From Defluviitoga tunisiensis (GTDB lineage: Bacteria; Thermotogota; Thermotogae; Petrotogales; Petrotogaceae), in contig NZ_LN824141.1 of NCBI RefSeq assembly GCF_000953715.1, positions 1,862,501-1,926,500 of the forward strand: a stretch of 64,000 nt of DNA. Reading direction: 5' to 3'. The position numbers and the translations under genes were made by a program. The notes under the pieces were generated by a model that saw only the letters and a program-made list of their open reading frames with translations, was not told where the DNA came from and made no database searches. Positions 1 through 9,694 of this stretch are shown one piece after another. Positions within the stretch are counted from its first letter, which is position 1. Every line of letters begins with the position of its first letter.

Positions 1-1271
1 ATTTTGCAATTAAGTTAGGATTGTCTAGAATTGAAGAGTTAGTTCAAAGAATAGGAAACCCACAAAATAAATTTAAAATTATTCATATTACAGGAACAAA
101 TGGAAAAGGCAGTGTTACTAAGGCTGTTTCTGATATTTTTATTGGTCAAGGTATGAAGGTCGGAACTTATATATCACCACATCTTGTTTCAATAACTGAA
201 AGAATCAAGGTAAATAGTACAAATATATCAGAAAATGAGTTTGTCCAAACATATATTGAAATCGAAGATGCAATAAAAGCCATGGATAATAAGGGTGTTG
301 ATTTTTCTCCATCTTTTTTTGAAATTATGACTGCTTTAGCTTTTAAATTTTTTGAAAAAGAGAAGGTAGATTTAGCCGTATTAGAGGTAGGGCTGGGGGG
401 AAGATTAGATGCTACAAATGTTGTAAATTCTGATGTATCTGTTATTACATCTATTGCTATAGACCATACTAAGACGTTGGGTGATTCTTTGGAAAAAATT
501 GCCTATGAAAAAGCAGGCATTTTAAAAAAAGACAACTTTTTAATTTTGGGCAATATAGATCATGCCCCAAAGAAGGTTATCTTAGATAAGGCTGAAGAAG
601 TAGGAGTAAAAAAGATATTTGAATACAACAAGGATTTTCGTTACGAGAATCCTAGATTTCATATCAACGAAAATATGTTAAATTATAAGGGATTAAAATT
701 AGATCTCAACGACCTACAATTTAAAGCTAATGGTACTTTTCAGATGCAAAATGTAACTATTTCTTTAGCAGCTGCCGAAGCATTTGCTGAAAAATATGGA
801 ATAAATCTATCTGTAGACAAACTTAGAGACTCTATGAAAAACTTTTTTTGGGAAGGACGTTTTGATTACACAGAAATAAACGGAAAAAAACTCATTTTAG
901 ATGGGGCACATAATGTAGCTGCAGCAGAGCAACTGAAAAATAGTGTTGAGGTTTATTGTTCCAACGATAAGAAGACTGCGATGATAGGCATTTTGAATGA
1001 CAAAGATTATATTAATATTGCAAAAATAATATCACCAATCTTTGATAAAATTATTATTACTTCTGTTCCAACATCTAGAGGAAAAGACCCAGCAGCAGTA
1101 TTTGAGGAATTTAAAAAATGGAATAATAATGTTGAATTCATTCCAGATACTTCTGAAGCTTTTATGAAACTCTTTTCAGAAAAAAGCGATGTCTATTTTG
1201 TTACGGGTTCTTTGTATTTGGTTGGGAAGATTAAAGAATATCTTTCTACCAATTTGATTTTTTCAAAATAA
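1..1271 (+). CDS. folC: Folylpolyglutamate synthase / dihydrofolate synthase (5' end outside window)
   Basis: Adds glutamate to folates (and glycine-like ligation to dihydropteroate in bifunctional members) in the cytoplasm using ATP. The Mur-ligase family P-loop GTNGKGS is near the visible N-terminus, followed by LEVGLGGRLDATN, the carbamylated-lysine region YEKAGILK and LDGAHN in the C-terminal domain. The frame stays open to base 3 and encodes F-A-I-K-L-G just before LSRIEEL, which is the usual FolC N-terminal context, so the TTG at 21 is internal and the true start lies upstream of the window. Followed by ruvA after 16 bases, probably one transcript. Family call is firm; only the start is missing. 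Confidence 0.93.
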   Translation, partial: FAIKLGLSRIEELVQRIGNPQNKFKIIHITGTNGKGSVTKAVSDIFIGQGMKVGTYISPHLVSITERIKVNSTNISENEFVQTYIEIEDAIKAMDNKGVDFSPSFFEIMTALAFKFFEKEKVDLAVLEVGLGGRLDATNVVNSDVSVITSIAIDHTKTLGDSLEKIAYEKAGILKKDNFLILGNIDHAPKKVILDKAEEVGVKKIFEYNKDFRYENPRFHINENMLNYKGLKLDLNDLQFKANGTFQMQNVTISLAAAEAFAEKYGINLSVDKLRDSMKNFFWEGRFDYTEINGKKLILDGAHNVAAAEQLKNSVEVYCSNDKKTAMIGILNDKDYINIAKIISPIFDKIIITSVPTSRGKDPAAVFEEFKKWNNNVEFIPDTSEAFMKLFSEKSDVYFVTGSLYLVGKIKEYLSTNLIFSK

Positions 1272-1287
1272 GAAAAGGTAGGTTCTC

Positions 1288-1857
1288 ATGATAAGAAAGA
1301 TTAAGGCGATAATTGAAGATATTGAAGATGAAATTATACTTATAAGGATAGGGGATATAGTACTGGAAGCCTATCCATCTTTTAAGGTGTTACAAAATCA
1401 CAACGTTGGCGATAAAGTGGATTTTTATGTATGTTTAGAAACAAATGAGTGGAACACATCAATGTATATATTTGAAGATAAGTTTGAAAGAGATGTTTTT
1501 GAAGCTTTGAAAAAAGTGTCTAAAATGGGGCCAAGAACATCTTCTAAGATTTTAAAAAAAGTCAGTGCTGAAATGCTTGTTGGTATGATCAATGCACAAG
1601 ATATTAATGGACTTTCTGGATTACCAGGTGTGGGTAAAAAAACTGCAGAACGTATGATAGCTGAACTATCGGAAGCTTTTAACAATTTTGCACAATTTTC
1701 AACTGATTTATCTTCAACCAAAAATGTTAGAGATGCCCTTGAAGCTTTAGAAACATTGGGGTTTCAAAGGTATGAAGTTATGAAGATAATTAACGAATTA
1801 GACTTGAAAAATATGTCAACAGAAGATATAATTAAGAATTGTTTGGCAAAGTTGTGA
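1288..1857 (+). CDS. ruvA: Holliday junction branch migration protein RuvA
   Basis: DNA-binding tetramer that targets the RuvB motor to Holliday junctions during recombinational repair. The 189 residues match the usual RuvA length: an N-terminal OB-like domain beginning MIRKIKAIIED, a central pair of helix-hairpin-helix motifs (KMGPRTSSKIL near 78-88, and LSGLPGVGKKTAERMI near 108-123), then a linker and the small C-terminal RuvB-contact domain ending at the stop. The ATG is preceded by AAAAGGTAGG. ruvB is not adjacent, so the two subunits are encoded apart here. It lies between folC and glmU in a tight + strand run. Confidence 0.95.
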   Translation: MIRKIKAIIEDIEDEIILIRIGDIVLEAYPSFKVLQNHNVGDKVDFYVCLETNEWNTSMYIFEDKFERDVFEALKKVSKMGPRTSSKILKKVSAEMLVGMINAQDINGLSGLPGVGKKTAERMIAELSEAFNNFAQFSTDLSSTKNVRDALEALETLGFQRYEVMKIINELDLKNMSTEDIIKNCLAKL

Positions 1858-1884
1858 ATTTACTTATAAAGGTAGGGAAAGAAA

Positions 1885-3243
1885 GTGAGAGTTTTGATAT
1901 TGGCAGCTGGTCAAGGAAAAAGAATGAATTCAAAAATTCCAAAAGTAGCTCACAAAATTCTCGATAAACCCATGGTTAATTGGGTGATTGAAGTGGCTCA
2001 AAAGGTTTCAGATGAAATTGCTATCGTATTGGGAACTGGTTTTGACATAGTTAAGCAATTGATTGATACTAACATAACTATATATGAACAAAAAGAACGA
2101 TTGGGTACTGCACATGCTGTTATGTGTGCAAAAGATTTTTTGAAAAATGGGGATAATGTTTTAGTATTATATGGCGATGTACCTTTTATATCGTATAATA
2201 CTTTAAATTTACTATACAATACTCACTTAGAACATAATAATGATGCCACTGTATTATCGGTTGTTCTAGATGATCCAACTGGTTATGGAAGAATCATAAA
2301 AGATTCAAAAAATCGTTTGATTAAAATAGTAGAGGATAAAGATGCTTCTGTTAATGAAAAAAATATAAAAGAAGTGAATACAGGAATAGCTATTTTCAAA
2401 TCTGATAAATTGAAAGATTCTTTGAATAAGATTTCTCCCCAAAATGCACAAGGGGAATACTATTTAACTGATGTATTTTTATTTTTTGATAAAACTGAGG
2501 TTATTCAATTAGAAAATAATGTAGAAGTGCTTGGTATAAACGATAGAATTCAGCTTTTTGAAGTAGAAAGAAAGATAAGAATGGAAATAATGAAAAAGTT
2601 GATGTTAAATGGTGTTACCATTGTTGATCCTTATTCAACATATATATCCCCTGATGTAGAAATTGGTATGGATACTATAATTCAGCCTCAAACATTCATA
2701 TACGGGAAAACAAAAATTGGTGAAAATTGTGACATTGGACCGTTAACTAGAATAAAAGACTGTATTATTGGAAATAATGTCAAAATATTGCGTTCAGAAT
2801 GTGAGTTAAGTGAAATAAAAGACAATGTTAAAATAGGACCATTCTCTCGATTAAGAGAAGGAACATTCCTAGAAGAAAATGTTAAAGTTGGTAATTTTGT
2901 TGAGACAAAAAAAACTCATATATCTTCAAACAGTAAAGCTCAACATTTAACATATTTGGGAGATACTTATGTAGGTAAGAATGTAAATATTGGTGCAGGT
3001 ACTATTACTTGCAACTATGATGGAAAAAATAAGTATCAAACTTATATTGACGATTATGCATTCATCGGTAGCAATACTTCTTTAGTTGCTCCTGTAAAAG
3101 TTGGTAAAAATTCATTGATAGGAGCAGGTTCTGTAATAACAAAGGATGTTCCTGAAGATTCATTGGCTTTAGGTAGGGCGCAACAGATTAATAAGCTTAA
3201 TTGGGTAAAGGAAAAAAAGGAAAATAATTCGAAGGGAGAATAA
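1885..3243 (+). CDS. glmU: Bifunctional UDP-N-acetylglucosamine pyrophosphorylase / glucosamine-1-phosphate acetyltransferase GlmU
   Basis: Makes UDP-GlcNAc for peptidoglycan: the C-terminal domain acetylates glucosamine-1-phosphate and the N-terminal domain transfers UMP from UTP. The N-terminal nucleotidyltransferase signature LAAGQGKRMNSKIPK is at residues 6-20, GTAHAV and LYGDVPF follow, and the C-terminal half is a left-handed beta-helix of hexapeptide repeats (IGENCDIGP, VGKNVNIGAGTITCNYDG). The 452 residues are typical. The start is GTG at 1885 preceded by GGTAGGGAAAGAAA. The stop is two bases before prs, indicating translational coupling, an order also known in Thermotoga. Confidence 0.96.
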   Translation: MRVLILAAGQGKRMNSKIPKVAHKILDKPMVNWVIEVAQKVSDEIAIVLGTGFDIVKQLIDTNITIYEQKERLGTAHAVMCAKDFLKNGDNVLVLYGDVPFISYNTLNLLYNTHLEHNNDATVLSVVLDDPTGYGRIIKDSKNRLIKIVEDKDASVNEKNIKEVNTGIAIFKSDKLKDSLNKISPQNAQGEYYLTDVFLFFDKTEVIQLENNVEVLGINDRIQLFEVERKIRMEIMKKLMLNGVTIVDPYSTYISPDVEIGMDTIIQPQTFIYGKTKIGENCDIGPLTRIKDCIIGNNVKILRSECELSEIKDNVKIGPFSRLREGTFLEENVKVGNFVETKKTHISSNSKAQHLTYLGDTYVGKNVNIGAGTITCNYDGKNKYQTYIDDYAFIGSNTSLVAPVKVGKNSLIGAGSVITKDVPEDSLALGRAQQINKLNWVKEKKENNSKGE

Positions 3244-3245
3244 AA

Positions 3246-4196
3246 ATGTCAACAAATGAACAGCAATTCAAGATCTTTGCGGGTAATTCTAATCCTCCTT
3301 TAGCCAAGAAGATTGGTGAATATATGGGTACAAGGCTTGGCGACTGTGAGGTTTCAACCTTTGCAGACGGAGAAATTAATGTGCGGATAAATGAAACTGT
3401 AAGAGGTTTTGATGTTTATGTTATCCAATCCTTTTCTCCACCCGTAAACAACCATATCATGGAATTGCTTATTATGATTGATGCGTTAAAGAGAGCCTCA
3501 GCCGGTTCAATTTCTGTAATAATTCCTTACTATGGTTATGCTAGACAAGATAGAAAAGCTAGAGGTAGAGATCCAATAACTGCTAAACTAGTTGCTAATT
3601 TAATTACTGTTGCAGGTGCAACGAGGGTCGTTACGATTGATTTACACGCTGAGCAAATTCAAGGCTTTTTTGATATCCCTGTAGACAATCTTTGGAGCTA
3701 TCCAATATTCACTAAATATTTTTTAGAAGAAATTAAAATTCCTTCAAGTAACACAGTTGTAGTCTCCCCTGATGTAGGTGGAGTTAAAAGAGCTAGAAAA
3801 TTTGCAGAAAAACTTGGTTGCCCTTTAGCTATTTTAGATAAAAGAAGACCTAAAGATAACGTAGCAGAAATTATAAACCTTATTGGCGATGTTAAAGATG
3901 CAAATTGTATACTATTTGATGATATAATAGATACAGGCGGTTCTCTCCTGGCTGCATCAGAAGCATTAAATAAAGCTGGAGCAAAAAGCATAATTGCTTG
4001 TGCAACGCATGGAGTATTTTCTCAAAACGCCGTTGAAAATTTACAAAATTCAAGAATTGATAAAATTATCGTTACAGACACAATATATCATAAGCAATTG
4101 CCAGATAAATTTATTGAATTACCTTGTTCTTCTTTGCTAGGTGAAGCAATAGTGCGAATAAGGAAAAATTTATCTGTTAGTATACTATTTAGATGA
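3246..4196 (+). CDS. prs: Ribose-phosphate pyrophosphokinase (PRPP synthetase)
   Basis: Transfers pyrophosphate from ATP to ribose-5-phosphate to give PRPP for nucleotide, histidine and tryptophan synthesis. The 316-residue protein has the class I signature DLHAEQIQGFFDIPVDNL, the ATP-loop YARQDRKARGR and the PRPP-binding loop DDIIDTGGSL. The ATG has AAGGGAG a few bases upstream, inside the end of glmU. A 131-base gap follows before rplY, so the operon may break or be internally promoted there. Confidence 0.96.
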   Translation: MSTNEQQFKIFAGNSNPPLAKKIGEYMGTRLGDCEVSTFADGEINVRINETVRGFDVYVIQSFSPPVNNHIMELLIMIDALKRASAGSISVIIPYYGYARQDRKARGRDPITAKLVANLITVAGATRVVTIDLHAEQIQGFFDIPVDNLWSYPIFTKYFLEEIKIPSSNTVVVSPDVGGVKRARKFAEKLGCPLAILDKRRPKDNVAEIINLIGDVKDANCILFDDIIDTGGSLLAASEALNKAGAKSIIACATHGVFSQNAVENLQNSRIDKIIVTDTIYHKQLPDKFIELPCSSLLGEAIVRIRKNLSVSILFR

Positions 4197-4327
4197 ATAT
4201 TTTTGAATTTAAACATGGGTTAAGGGTAGTAACCTTAACTTGATACAAGATAACAAATTTAATTAAACTCTTATCATTTTAGAATTTATATAATAACTTT
4301 AAATTAGGTAATTTAGGAGGTTAAGAT

Positions 4328-5008
4328 ATGGCACATGCTTATACTTTAGAGGTACTTGAAAGAGATCCAAAATTAAAAGCCAACAAACACAGAAAGGAAA
4401 ATCTAGTTCCGGCAGTAGTATATGGTCCTTCTATGAAAGAAAATAAGTGTATAAATATACGAACAAATGACGTAGAAAGACTTATTGAAAAGGCTACAGC
4501 TACTACATTAATTGAGTTAAATATAACTGGTGAAAGTTCTAATGAAAAACTTACTGTTTTCATTAAAACTATACAGAGACATAAAGTAACTGATAAGCCT
4601 ATCCATCTAGATTTTTATTGTCCACAAGAAGGAAGAAAAATGAATATTAATATTCCTATTTCCTACTTAGGTGAACCAGCAGGAGTTGAACAAGGAGGTA
4701 CGCTTAATATCTATTTACACGAAATTCCAGTAGAAATTTTACCTTCTGACATTATAGAAAGTCTTGAATTAGACATCTCAGATTTACAAATTGGAGATAA
4801 CATCACTATCGAAGATATCAAAAAACTTCTTCCAGAAAGCGCTGAGATTCTTTTAGATGATGAAGAAGTTTTAGCAGGAGTCATTGAACCTAGAGAAATA
4901 GTAGAAGAAGAAGAGGTTGTGGAGGAAGAGGTTGAAGAAGGTGAAGCTCCAACAGAACCTGAAGTAATCAAAGAAAAAGCACCTACAGAAGCAAAGGAAG
5001 AAGAATAA
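4328..5008 (+). CDS. rplY: 50S ribosomal protein L25 (general stress protein Ctc type)
   Basis: 5S rRNA-binding protein of the large subunit. The N-terminal L25 domain (about residues 1-95, starting AHAYTLEVLERDPKLKANK) is followed by the TL5/Ctc C-terminal beta domain (about 100-190). The last 35 or so residues form a strongly acidic tail rich in Glu (EEEEVVEEEVEEGE), typical of thermophile Ctc proteins. The start ATG has an excellent AGGAGG. The spacing to pth is only three bases, and L25-Pth is a widely conserved pair. Confidence 0.95.
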   Translation: MAHAYTLEVLERDPKLKANKHRKENLVPAVVYGPSMKENKCINIRTNDVERLIEKATATTLIELNITGESSNEKLTVFIKTIQRHKVTDKPIHLDFYCPQEGRKMNINIPISYLGEPAGVEQGGTLNIYLHEIPVEILPSDIIESLELDISDLQIGDNITIEDIKKLLPESAEILLDDEEVLAGVIEPREIVEEEEVVEEEVEEGEAPTEPEVIKEKAPTEAKEEE

Positions 5009-5011
5009 TCA

Positions 5012-5602
5012 ATGAAGAATTTAGTAATAGGTTTGGGAAACCCAGGCCCGCGTTATGTTTTTACAAAGCATAACGTGGGTTTTTTAGCTTTAGATAGATA
5101 TAAAGAGAAGAAAGAAAAATTTTATGATATTAAAAATATTTCCGGAAGAAATTTTGAAGGATTTAGTATCAACGGGAATTTATTTATTAAACCTCTTACT
5201 TATATGAATTTAAGTGGAGAGGTTTTACCTGCTGTATTTAAAAAGTATGGTAAAATTGAAGAAAATTTAATTGTTATTTATGATGATATTTGGCTCAACT
5301 TTGGTGAAATAAGAATAAGAAAAAATGGTTCTGATGGTGGACACAAAGGAATGAAATCACTAATCTCGGTGTTAAAAAGCACTGAATTTCCTAGAATTAG
5401 GATCGGTATTAATAAAAATTATGTTCATGGAAGTGGTGATTTAGCTAATTATGTTCTAGCTCCTTTTACAGAGGAAGAATTGTATGAACTGTATATTGTA
5501 CTTGATGTAGTATGCCAAGCCATAGATTATATATTAGATGGTAAAATAGAAGAGGCAATGAATAAATTTAATGGAAAGAATTTTTTAGAAAATGGACAGT
5601 GA
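5012..5602 (+). CDS. pth: Peptidyl-tRNA hydrolase
   Basis: Releases tRNA from peptidyl-tRNA dropped by ribosomes. The sequence starts MKNLVIGLGNPGPRYVFTKHNVGF, with the catalytic His in TKHNVG, and contains PLTYMNLSGE and the signature VIYDDIWLNFGEIRIRKNGSDGGHKGM (given here as one region, residues about 89-115). At 196 residues it has the normal length. The ATG at 5012 lies just after the rplY stop and uses the purine-rich end of rplY (GGAAGAAGAA) as ribosome binding site. Followed by rng after 15 bases. Confidence 0.95.
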   Translation: MKNLVIGLGNPGPRYVFTKHNVGFLALDRYKEKKEKFYDIKNISGRNFEGFSINGNLFIKPLTYMNLSGEVLPAVFKKYGKIEENLIVIYDDIWLNFGEIRIRKNGSDGGHKGMKSLISVLKSTEFPRIRIGINKNYVHGSGDLANYVLAPFTEEELYELYIVLDVVCQAIDYILDGKIEEAMNKFNGKNFLENGQ

Positions 5603-5617
5603 AAAGGAGTTCTATCA

Positions 5618-7033
5618 ATGAATGAAGAAAAAATCATGGTTTTTAGTAAAATACTTGAAGAAATTAGAATAGCTATTTTAGAGAACAATAAGTTAACCGA
5701 AATTTTTTTCGAAGATTTTGAGACAGACACTAATACAGGTAAAATATTTGTAGGTAAAATTGAAAATGTAGTACCGGGTCTTGAAGCATTTTTTGTCAAT
5801 ATCGGAACGGGGAAAAATGGTTTTTTACGATTTAGAGATACTATTGGGAAAGCAGAAAAATATAAAGTTGGGGACAAAGTTATGGTCCAGGTAAAAAAAG
5901 ATGGTAGCAGTCGTAAAGGTCCTCAATTATCTATGCATATAAGTATTCCAGGTAAATATTTAGTATATTTACCTTATTCAAACGATAATATAGGAATATC
6001 TAGAAAAATCACTCGTCAATACGAACGCCAAAGACTCAGGGATATTTCAAAGAAGATATTAAACAAGGGCGAAGGAATTATTTTTAGAACAAATTCTGAA
6101 GGAATGGAAGAGACTGAATTAGCACATGAATTAGATAATCTAAGAAATATATTTAAAAATATACTCGAAAAATATGAATCGTCAAATAAGCCTCAAATTT
6201 TGTTTGAAGAAACTGATTTTATGGAATATATATTAAGGGAAAGATTAGATTCAAATACAAAAAAAATCATTGTTGATAACAAACAAATTTATAGAAAATT
6301 AAGAAAACTTTTGAAAAATTTTAAATTTAAACCTTTACTAGAGTTAGTTAAAGGTGATTCGTTTAAAGAATATGGTATATATAATCAAATGAACGAGATC
6401 TTTAACAAGAAAGTCGATCTGGAAAATGGTGGAATTATAACCATTGATAGGGCAGAAGCTTTAACTGTTATCGATGTAGACTCGGCAAGTAACCTTGAAG
6501 GTAAAAATGTTGAAGAGACTTCTTATATAACAAATATAGAGGCCGCAAAGGAGATAGTTAGACAACTAAGATTGAGAAACATTGGAGGTATGATAATAGT
6601 AGATTTCATCGACATGAAAGATCCCTTGCATCGAAAAGAGGTCATCGAAGTAATAAAAGAGGAGGCTCAAAAAGATAAATCTAAATTAACTGTTGTAGGA
6701 TTTACAAATTTAGGACTTTTAGAGCTGATTCGTAAACGTACTACACCTGCTTTAGACTCAGTCGTTTATTTTTCTTGCCCAGTTTGTCATGGAACAGGAA
6801 AGATAGTATCTCCATCTATAGTTTTTGGAAAATTACTAAAAGAGATTGAAACTTCTATAAAAGAGATAAAGAAGGATCAAATAAAAGCTATAGAAATTAA
6901 TGCTTTTCATAATTTATCAGGATATTTAACTTCTTCACTCAAAGAAGACATGGAAAAGAAGTTAAATTTAAAGGTTGACTTTTTATTTAATTGGCATGAT
7001 CCTAACTCATATAGCATTAAATATAAGGTATAA
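5618..7033 (+). CDS. rng: Ribonuclease E/G family endoribonuclease
   Basis: Endonuclease of the RNase G length class (471 residues), acting in rRNA maturation and mRNA decay. An S1 RNA-binding segment lies at about residues 37-120 (GKIFVGKIENVVPGLEAFFVNIG). The DNase I-like catalytic domain carries the metal-binding aspartates in TVIDVDSAS and in MIIVDFIDM, and the Zn-link motif SCPVCHGTGK near residue 390 that mediates dimerisation. AAGGAG precedes the ATG. It has no long C-terminal scaffold like E. coli RNase E. Confidence 0.92.
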   Translation: MNEEKIMVFSKILEEIRIAILENNKLTEIFFEDFETDTNTGKIFVGKIENVVPGLEAFFVNIGTGKNGFLRFRDTIGKAEKYKVGDKVMVQVKKDGSSRKGPQLSMHISIPGKYLVYLPYSNDNIGISRKITRQYERQRLRDISKKILNKGEGIIFRTNSEGMEETELAHELDNLRNIFKNILEKYESSNKPQILFEETDFMEYILRERLDSNTKKIIVDNKQIYRKLRKLLKNFKFKPLLELVKGDSFKEYGIYNQMNEIFNKKVDLENGGIITIDRAEALTVIDVDSASNLEGKNVEETSYITNIEAAKEIVRQLRLRNIGGMIIVDFIDMKDPLHRKEVIEVIKEEAQKDKSKLTVVGFTNLGLLELIRKRTTPALDSVVYFSCPVCHGTGKIVSPSIVFGKLLKEIETSIKEIKKDQIKAIEINAFHNLSGYLTSSLKEDMEKKLNLKVDFLFNWHDPNSYSIKYKV

Positions 7034-7066
7034 TTTGAATCATACATCTGTGCTATCAATTAAGTA

Positions 7067-7117
7067 CTTTAGAAATAAAGAATTTTCTAAAGATAGCATT
7101 TTGAAGTTATAATGGGT
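7067..7117. repeat. Partial copy of dispersed intergenic palindromic repeat
   Basis: Within the 113-base gap after rng there is a perfect 9-bp inverted repeat, CTTTAGAAA (7067-7075) and TTTCTAAAG (7084-7092), followed by the 17-mer TTGAAGTTATAATGGGT at 7101-7117. The 17-mer is identical to 8448-8464. The central hairpin of the longer copies (AGGGCGAAGCCCT) is absent, so this looks like a shortened relative of the copies at 8.5, 18.4 and 45.3 kb. Confidence 0.6.
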
Positions 7118-7146
7118 ACGTGTTACAAATTATTAGGAGGAAATAC

Positions 7147-8403
7147 ATGAAAAGAAAAATCCCGTTTTATATTATAGTTGCTGGTCTGGGATTAACTTTT
7201 ATTGTTAGTACAATTCTTTTATTTTCAAAAGAAGACATATCTATAGCTTATTTAACCACAAATTCCGAACATGAAAAAATCCCTTTCTTAGAATATATAA
7301 CATCAGAAGAAAAGGCAAAATTGACAGAGAATGTTGGAGATTTTTACTTCCATCAAATTGATGAAAAGAATACAATCTTTAAAAAGATTAAAAAGATAGG
7401 TAGTAATCAATTTGTTCTGTTAGTAGAAATCAAAGACCAATACTATGTTTATTTTATTAACGATAATGGAGAAATTAAAAACAAAGTATTTATCGATAGC
7501 GGGAACGTTAAACTTAACGATCTAGTCATTAACAACGATAATTTTACTTTTGTGGGACAAAAAAATGGAAAACCCTATGTGTTAAATACCTCAAAAAGTG
7601 GTTCGATGAATTGGTCTAATATATTAAACTATCAAGGAATATTCAATACTATTAAAAGTACCTCAAATGGATATTTAGTCGCCGGACAAATCTCAGTAAA
7701 TAACAATGTACAAGCTTATCTTTCTTTATTAAATCAAAAAGGAGATAGAATTTGGGAAAATACATTCGGAAGAGAAAATGAAGAAAAAATAGTCGATGTT
7801 ATCGTTAATTCAAACAATATCATTGCTGTTGGTACTTCAAACTCAAATATTGAAAAACAATATAATCTGTTGTTTTTAGAATATAGTAAAGAAGGCTCTC
7901 TAATATTTTACGATGAATACGGTAATACCGTATATAACGAGTATCCCAAATCTGTAGCAAGTGACAATCAAGGAAACATATATATAGGAGGATATGCTTC
8001 TTCCTTAAATGAAAAAGAATGGAAAAGTTTCTTTATGAAGGTATCAAATTCAATCAAAAATAATAACCTTTTAGATGTCGAATTTTTTGAAATCTTATCT
8101 ATAAAGCCATTATCAAGAATTGAAGAACTAAAAGTTGTTGATAATACAGTTGTTATTGCTGGGGTATGTGTAGAACAATGGCCTAATTACGATGTGTTTC
8201 TTGAAGTCACTAACTTAAATGGTATTGTACTTGAACAAAAAATATACGGTAGAGAAGATCAGGAATTAGTATATTCTTTTGAAATCTCAGATGAAGGGGA
8301 GATTATCGGTGTTGGTCAGATAAATAACTCAGAAAATGAAATCTATCCATTATTATTCAAAACAGATTCAAATTATAGAATTCCAGGTTTAGAAAAACCT
8401 TGA
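7147..8403 (+). CDS. Membrane-anchored protein of unknown function with propeller-like repeats
   Basis: Not recognised. One N-terminal hydrophobic segment (about residues 6-26, IPFYIIVAGLGLTFIVSTIL) suggests a signal anchor with the rest outside the cytoplasm. The body is a series of beta-rich stretches alternating short hydrophobic strands with Asn/Asp turns (for example YLVAGQISVNNNVQAY, IYIGGYASS, NTVVIAGVCVEQ, EIIGVGQINNSEN), similar in style to PQQ/beta-propeller lipoproteins. The start is the ATG at 7147 with AGGAGG just upstream rather than an earlier TTG. It is flanked on both sides by the dispersed repeat, so it is probably a single-gene unit. Confidence 0.6.
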   Translation: MKRKIPFYIIVAGLGLTFIVSTILLFSKEDISIAYLTTNSEHEKIPFLEYITSEEKAKLTENVGDFYFHQIDEKNTIFKKIKKIGSNQFVLLVEIKDQYYVYFINDNGEIKNKVFIDSGNVKLNDLVINNDNFTFVGQKNGKPYVLNTSKSGSMNWSNILNYQGIFNTIKSTSNGYLVAGQISVNNNVQAYLSLLNQKGDRIWENTFGRENEEKIVDVIVNSNNIIAVGTSNSNIEKQYNLLFLEYSKEGSLIFYDEYGNTVYNEYPKSVASDNQGNIYIGGYASSLNEKEWKSFFMKVSNSIKNNNLLDVEFFEILSIKPLSRIEELKVVDNTVVIAGVCVEQWPNYDVFLEVTNLNGIVLEQKIYGREDQELVYSFEISDEGEIIGVGQINNSENEIYPLLFKTDSNYRIPGLEKP

Positions 8404-8447
8404 TTGAATATTTAAGTGAGCTATTATTTCAAGTTAAAAATTAAACT

Positions 8448-8577
8448 TTGAAGTTATAATGGGTTTAGGGCGAAGCCCTCTTCCCCAACGTACAAGTTAC
8501 CAAAAACTTTAAGCCCTATTTTGTAAAAATCCATTCTAAAACATCTATATAATGAGAATTTCGTAAATTCTAAAGTG
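8448..8577. repeat. Copy of dispersed intergenic palindromic repeat
   Basis: Most of the 207-base gap before the MoxR-type gene is repeat DNA. It starts with the 17-mer shared with 7101-7117, then the hairpin AGGGC-GAA-GCCCT (8467-8479), a GTACAAGTTACC segment like the GGTAnTTGTACC hairpins of the other copies, and ends with AATTCTAAAGTGAG, matching the TTTCTAAAGTG ends near 45450. The last 35 bases before the gene include its ribosome binding site. Confidence 0.65.
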
Positions 8578-8610
8578 AGTAAGTAGAGAAAAAATAGGAG
8601 GTAGTTATTA

Positions 8611-9693
8611 TTGAAACCATCTACTGTAAAATATCTTTCAAAAAAAATAATGGAAGCCGGTGAAATTCCATTAATTTGGGGACATTTTGGCGTTGGAAAA
8701 ACAGATATAGCTCGAGAAATAGCCTCAGAAACTGGCAGAGAATTAATAATATTAATAATTTCTCAAATGGAACCAGGAGATTTAATAGGTTTACCCGCTC
8801 GTGGATCTGATAGGACAGTTTTTTTAAAACCTGATTGGTGGCCAGATGAAGACAACGTATTAATAATGATAGATGAAGTTAACCGTGCACATAGATCCAT
8901 TCGAAATGCTATTATGCAGCTTCTTATTGATAAAAGAATTCATAATCATGTTCTTCCTGAAGGTGCCTGGATTATGGGAGCTGCTAATCCTCCTGATGAA
9001 GAATATGACCAAGTTGATTTGATAACAGATCCTGCATTTATGTCAAGATTTTTCCATTTAGAACTTTCTCCTGATGTTGATGATTGGGTTGAGTGGTCTA
9101 CTAGCAATAATGTATCACCTGAAATCGTTTCTTTCATTAAAGAATATCCTGAATACCTTTCTTCTGATACAATTGTATCTATGAGATTAAATCTTAGACC
9201 TAGTCCAAGAAGCTGGTATAAATTAGCTAATGTTTTATCTTTGATGTCGGAAGAAGACATTAAAAACTACGGTTATGTTGTATCCGCAGCAATAGTTGGT
9301 TCTGAAGCTGCTAGAACTTTTCTATCATTTCTTGAAAATAAAGTTCAACTACCTGATCCAAAGGAATTATTGTATGAAGGAAAAAATCTAGATAAGATTT
9401 CAAAACTTTCAAATGAAGAGAAAATTACACTTATATTTAGAATTAACAATTTTTTCGAATCACTTCAAGAAGAGGATATGATTGCTATTTTGAATGATCA
9501 AGATCAAAAAACAATCGCTGATAATTTAAAAAAACTGAGCGATTTAGTACCAAAAGATGCTCTATTTTCTGTATTGAGATTTCTAAATGAAATGATTGAA
9601 AAAAACAAGGGGTTAAAAAGAGCTTTTTACGACAAATTACTTGAAGAAATTGCTATAACCCTTGGTGATTCATCTTGGATGGAAGGCATTTAA
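8611..9693 (+). CDS. MoxR-type AAA+ ATPase
   Basis: AAA+ ATPase of the MoxR/CbbQ-like class, which usually works as a chaperone or activator for a VWA-domain partner. Walker A GHFGVGKT is at residues 24-31, Walker B LIMIDEVNRA at about 84-93 and sensor 1 GAANPP near 130; the DPAFMSRFFHLELS segment matches the sensor/arginine region. The start is TTG at 8611 with AGGAGG 10-15 bases upstream. The stop is one base before the VWA gene, so the two are translated together. The substrate is unknown. Confidence 0.85.
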   Translation: MKPSTVKYLSKKIMEAGEIPLIWGHFGVGKTDIAREIASETGRELIILIISQMEPGDLIGLPARGSDRTVFLKPDWWPDEDNVLIMIDEVNRAHRSIRNAIMQLLIDKRIHNHVLPEGAWIMGAANPPDEEYDQVDLITDPAFMSRFFHLELSPDVDDWVEWSTSNNVSPEIVSFIKEYPEYLSSDTIVSMRLNLRPSPRSWYKLANVLSLMSEEDIKNYGYVVSAAIVGSEAARTFLSFLENKVQLPDPKELLYEGKNLDKISKLSNEEKITLIFRINNFFESLQEEDMIAILNDQDQKTIADNLKKLSDLVPKDALFSVLRFLNEMIEKNKGLKRAFYDKLLEEIAITLGDSSWMEGI

Positions 9694-9694
9694 A

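Noticed and set aside
4218-4239. Hairpin GGTTAAGG/CCTTAAC before rplY as terminator or L25 leader
   Set aside because: No T run follows and the stem is short; not enough to call a regulatory element.
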